Positions 61,456-64,000 of a stretch of 64,000 bases of DNA are shown here, in pieces. How positions within the stretch are numbered: position 1 is the stretch's first letter; the number at the start of each line of letters is the position of its first letter. The stretch comes from Bacteroidia bacterium (GTDB taxonomy: Bacteria > Bacteroidota > Bacteroidia > Cytophagales > JAAEPT01), in NCBI GenBank assembly GCA_030431525.1, contig JAUIJC010000006.1, forward strand, positions 1 to 64,000. The letters are read 5' to 3'. The notes beneath the pieces are model-generated. The model saw nothing but the letters and a program-made list of their open reading frames with translations. It had not been told where the DNA came from and did no database searches. A program made the translations under genes and the position numbers.

Positions 61456-61860
61456 ATGTTCGGTCCACTTGATCATATTGGTATTGCGGTGAAGAATTTG
61501 AAGGAGGCCGAACGACGGTTTTCTCTGCTCTTTGGTTTTGAATCCCTTGGTCGAGAGGAGGTTGACTCAGAAGGGGTTGCCGTGTCCTTTTTTGATACTG
61601 GAAATACACACGTTGAGCTATTGGAGGGAATGGGTGACGAAAGCGCTATTTCAAAGTTTGTGGCCCAAAAAGGGGAGGGCATTCATCATCTGGCCTTTCG
61701 CGTGGAGAATATTGAGGAGGAAATGAAGCGCCTTTCCGAGGCTGGATTTCAATTGCTCAGCGATGCACCAAAAAAGGGCGCTGGAGGAAAATTGGTGGTG
61801 TTCATTCATCCAAAGTCTACGGGAGGGGTGTTGGTTGAACTTTGTCAACTTGCCCCATGA
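61456..61860 (+). CDS. mce: Methylmalonyl-CoA epimerase
   Basis: A 134-residue vicinal-oxygen-chelate fold enzyme, MFGPLDHIGIAVKNLKEAER. The metal ligands are visible as His7 (DHIGIAV), Glu56 in THVELLE, His77 in IHHLAFRVENIEEEM and Glu in GVLVELCQ at the C-terminus. It interconverts the R and S forms of methylmalonyl-CoA in propionate or odd-chain degradation. The length and start fit the family. It is divergent from the iscA-like gene and precedes the acyltransferase by 34 bases. Confidence 0.93.
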   Translation: MFGPLDHIGIAVKNLKEAERRFSLLFGFESLGREEVDSEGVAVSFFDTGNTHVELLEGMGDESAISKFVAQKGEGIHHLAFRVENIEEEMKRLSEAGFQLLSDAPKKGAGGKLVVFIHPKSTGGVLVELCQLAP

Positions 61861-61894
61861 TGCCTAATTTCGCTCAAAATCATTGGTTGGGTAC

Positions 61895-62992
61895 ATGGGC
61901 TTTTTTGACCGTCCAAGGCAAGTTTTAGGGGCGCCTCAACGCGAGGTGGGTGTAGATGTGCTCCGTGGGTTGGCGGCACTGGCGGTGCTTATTGGCCATT
62001 TTGAAGGCATCTGGCCATTCTTCAATACCTATGGAGGCTTGGGTGTGGACCTGTTTTTTGTCCTTTCAGGTTATTTGGTCAGCCGACCTTTGGTGGACAG
62101 CCTTGAAGCAGGTCAGCGTCCTCGAATGAGACTATTTTTTGGAAAGCGGTTTTCCAAAATTCTTCCGTCCTACCTTTTCTTTTTGGTTGCTGGAATGCTG
62201 TTGGCGATAATCCTTGTTCGTCCTTTTGCTCCCGAGATGCTTCCCACGTGGAAGGAGATTCCCCAATACCTGTTCTTTTACCGAAACTATGGTGGGCCGC
62301 CGCCGAGGCTATTGTTTGAGCATACGTGGTCGCTCTGCGTGGAAGAGCATTTTTACCTAATTCTTCCAGTGATTTGCCTTTTGCTTTGGAAATTCAAAAG
62401 GGAAGCTTCCTTGTTCCCATTAGCCATTTTCATTTTGGTGGCTGGCATTCTAATTCGGCTTTACACAGCATCGAGCGGATTCGCAGAGTATCCAACCTAT
62501 ACCCATAACCGCATTGACGCCTTGGCTTGGGGTGTGTTGGTCACCATCATGGGAAGGAAATGGACAAAGCTTCATGGCAAGGATATTTTCTTGCTTTTGG
62601 GTGTGGTGATGTTCCCTCTGGGTTTATGGATTAGCGACCAATGGGAAGGGTTTATGCGCTTGTTTTTTCTCCATACGCTGGCTCCATTTTCCTTTGCCCT
62701 AATTCTTGGAGGGTTGTTGGGCAGAACCATCCCCGTTTGGTTCAATCCTTTGCGGTGGGTGGCTTACTACAGTTATAACCTTTATTTGTGGCATTTTTTC
62801 ATTCTTCACCCTGTCCGTCATTTTATTGGCCAAAAAGAAACAGGGTTCCTCGTATATGCTGTGTTGTCGGGCATTTTCGCCTTGTTGACAACGGCATTTA
62901 TCGAAGAACCCTGTTCAAAATTGGGTAGGAGGTGGTTAAATAAAATTAGTCCACCGACTGATATAAAGGCTGAGGAACAGGAAGCAGGTTAA
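61895..62992 (+). CDS. Acyltransferase 3 family (OafA-like) membrane protein
   Basis: A 365-residue membrane protein with about ten helices, from ATG 61895 (MGFFDRPRQVLGAPQREVGV). VDVLRGLAALAVLIGHFEG contains the family R and H residues; SYLFFLVAG, EHTWSLCVEEHFYLILPVI and YSYNLYLWHFFILHP are also typical. Such enzymes O-acylate cell-surface glycans. It is a second family member in the window, unrelated by position to the one in the polysaccharide locus. Its 3' end overlaps the opposite-strand small gene by 47 bases. Confidence 0.87.
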   Translation: MGFFDRPRQVLGAPQREVGVDVLRGLAALAVLIGHFEGIWPFFNTYGGLGVDLFFVLSGYLVSRPLVDSLEAGQRPRMRLFFGKRFSKILPSYLFFLVAGMLLAIILVRPFAPEMLPTWKEIPQYLFFYRNYGGPPPRLLFEHTWSLCVEEHFYLILPVICLLLWKFKREASLFPLAIFILVAGILIRLYTASSGFAEYPTYTHNRIDALAWGVLVTIMGRKWTKLHGKDIFLLLGVVMFPLGLWISDQWEGFMRLFFLHTLAPFSFALILGGLLGRTIPVWFNPLRWVAYYSYNLYLWHFFILHPVRHFIGQKETGFLVYAVLSGIFALLTTAFIEEPCSKLGRRWLNKISPPTDIKAEEQEAG

Positions 62993-63137
62993 TGCGTGCT
63001 TGAGTTTCCATGGTTCTCATAAAGCTAATGGCTTTTTTGAAGGTTCTGAAGCCATACCGAATGGCCGCAGAAAGGAGTAAAAGAGTAGAAAGGGCTACAA
63101 AGAGAACAAGCATTGGATAGAAAAGAGCTGCTTTCAT
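62946..63137 (-). CDS. Small hypothetical membrane protein
   Basis: A 63-residue frame from ATG 63137: MKAALFYPMLVLFVALSTLL at the start, giving one hydrophobic helix (residues about 5-28), then a basic, amphipathic segment (RYGFRTFKKAISFMRTMET) and a Pro/Gln-rich end. It fills the gap between the acyltransferase and thiL, on the other strand, and overlaps the acyltransferase by 47 bases. I do not recognise the family. The hydrophobic segment followed by positively charged residues is typical of small single-pass membrane proteins. Confidence 0.5.
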   Translation of the reverse strand: MKAALFYPMLVLFVALSTLLLLSAAIRYGFRTFKKAISFMRTMETQARINLLPVPQPLYQSVD

Positions 63138-63201
63138 GGTACTGAGCAATTAAAAGTTGAAATCCCCGTTTTACTATTCGGCCTTATGGAGCGGCTTTTT
63201 G

Positions 63202-63209
63202 TAGCTTTG
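63202..63209 (+). promoter_or_regulatory. Bacteroidota -7 element upstream of thiL
   Basis: TAGCTTTG matches TAnnTTTG, 36 bases before the thiL ATG at 63246, giving a leader of about 30 bases. A correctly spaced -33 TTG is not evident. Confidence 0.5.
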
Positions 63210-63245
63210 TGCTCCTAAACGTAAGGCCAAATCAAAAGTTGTTAG

Positions 63246-64000
63246 ATGGATATCAATAAGGATGCCAGAACTGAACTCGGAGAGGTGGGAGAGTTCGGAC
63301 TCATTGAAAGATTGGGTAAAAATTTTGGGTTGAAGAACCCTTCCTCGGTGAAAGGAATCGGCGATGATGCTGCCGTAATTGATGCGGGGGACAAATATTT
63401 ACTCCTTTCAACGGATTTCTTGGTCGAAGGGATTCATTTTGATTTGAGTTATGTGCCTCTGAAACATTTGGGGTACAAAGCCGTTTCGGTGAATGTTTCG
63501 GATATCGCCGCGATGAACGGTATTCCACAACAGATTACCGTTTCCTTGGCCATCAGCAACCGTTTTTCTGTGGAGGCCTTAGAGGAATTGTATGAGGGAA
63601 TCAGGTTGGCTTGTGATGATTATCAAGTGGACTTGGTTGGTGGTGATACTACTTCCTCACTTTCTGGCTTGGTGATTTCTGTCTCTGTGGTTGGCGCTGC
63701 TGAAAAAGACAAAGTGGTTTACCGAAATACCGCCAAGGAGGGAGATGTGGTTTGCGTAACAGGTGATTTGGGCGCCGCTTATCTTGGACTTCAGATTTTG
63801 GAGCGGGAGAAGCAAGTCTTCATGGCGAATCCAGAGATGCAACCAAAAATGGAAGGCAAGGAGTATTTGATTCAACGCCAGTTGCGTCCACAGGCCCGTA
63901 TGGATATCATCCATATTTTACGCGAGGTGGGATTGGTACCTACGTCCATGATGGATATTTCTGATGGTTTGGCTTCGGAGTTGTTCCATATCTGTACTCA
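63246..64000 (+). CDS. thiL: Thiamine-monophosphate kinase, 5' part
   Basis: From ATG 63246 an uninterrupted frame runs to the right edge (251 complete codons visible). It starts MDINKDARTELGEVGEFGLI, and GIGDDAAVI, STDFLVEGIHFDLSYVPLKH, AVSVNVSDIAAMNGIPQQ, DLVGGDTTSSLSGLVISVS, VCVTGDLGAAYLGLQIL and SMMDISDGLASEL are ThiL signatures (the ATP- and Mg-binding Asp residues included). ThiL phosphorylates thiamine phosphate to thiamine diphosphate. The stop codon is beyond the window. Confidence 0.95.
   Translation, partial: MDINKDARTELGEVGEFGLIERLGKNFGLKNPSSVKGIGDDAAVIDAGDKYLLLSTDFLVEGIHFDLSYVPLKHLGYKAVSVNVSDIAAMNGIPQQITVSLAISNRFSVEALEELYEGIRLACDDYQVDLVGGDTTSSLSGLVISVSVVGAAEKDKVVYRNTAKEGDVVCVTGDLGAAYLGLQILEREKQVFMANPEMQPKMEGKEYLIQRQLRPQARMDIIHILREVGLVPTSMMDISDGLASELFHICT

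Overview
The window comes from a Bacteroidota chromosome, most likely Cytophagales-like, though I cannot place it more precisely. The evidence is: type A and type B C-terminal sorting domains of the type IX secretion system (T9SS), -7 elements of the TAnnTTTG type upstream of several genes, MenB, methylmalonyl-CoA epimerase, and arylsulfatase/formylglycine-enzyme genes. The DNA is moderately AT-rich, and by eye more so within the polysaccharide locus.

Layout. (1) 1-127: the end of an IS1182-like insertion sequence that runs off the left edge. (2) 149-9234, all on the minus strand: an OmpA/TPR lipoprotein, a family 2 glycosyltransferase, YbaB, a T9SS type B surface protein, HisS and a glycogen branching enzyme with a lysine-rich tail. 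(3) 9372-44660, all on the plus strand: about 30 genes forming one very large surface-polysaccharide locus. (4) 44738-58516, minus strand: a DEAD-box helicase, two T9SS-sorted proteins, MenB, a sulfatase/FGE/HAD module, a cold-shock protein, an M1 peptidase and DprA. (5) 58722-64000, mixed strands: an orphan gene, a MerR regulator, LpxR, an IscA-type protein, methylmalonyl-CoA epimerase, an acyltransferase, two small membrane ORFs and the 5' part of thiL at the right edge.

The polysaccharide locus opens with an unusual module. It holds a T9SS cargo protein, a 76-residue protein with a PVDGG/transmembrane/basic C-terminal tripartite tail (PID-CTERM type), an exosortase with its Cys, Arg and His catalytic residues, and a membrane protein that overlaps the exosortase. 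A strong intrinsic terminator ends 6 bases before the exosortase start codon. A well-formed promoter then precedes an outer-membrane export lipoprotein (OPX/Wza-like) and a Wzc-like tyrosine kinase, whose YG tail is encoded by a 6-bp tandem repeat.

Downstream are nucleotide-sugar genes (tviB/tviC for UDP-GalNAcA; kdsA/kdsD towards Kdo; neuB/neuC/neuA-like for a nonulosonic acid; wecB-like, wbpE-like and wbpB-like genes that could make a 2,3-diamino-uronic acid), an ABC exporter pair (wzm/wzt), a Wzy/WaaL-like protein, one GT2 and six GT4-type glycosyltransferases plus one unrecognised probable transferase, and modifying enzymes (sulfotransferase-like, acyltransferase, CapK-like ligase, 2-hydroxyacid dehydrogenases). 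Together these suggest a charged, decorated surface polymer coupled to an exosortase-processed anchor protein. A 21-bp perfect hairpin closes the locus.
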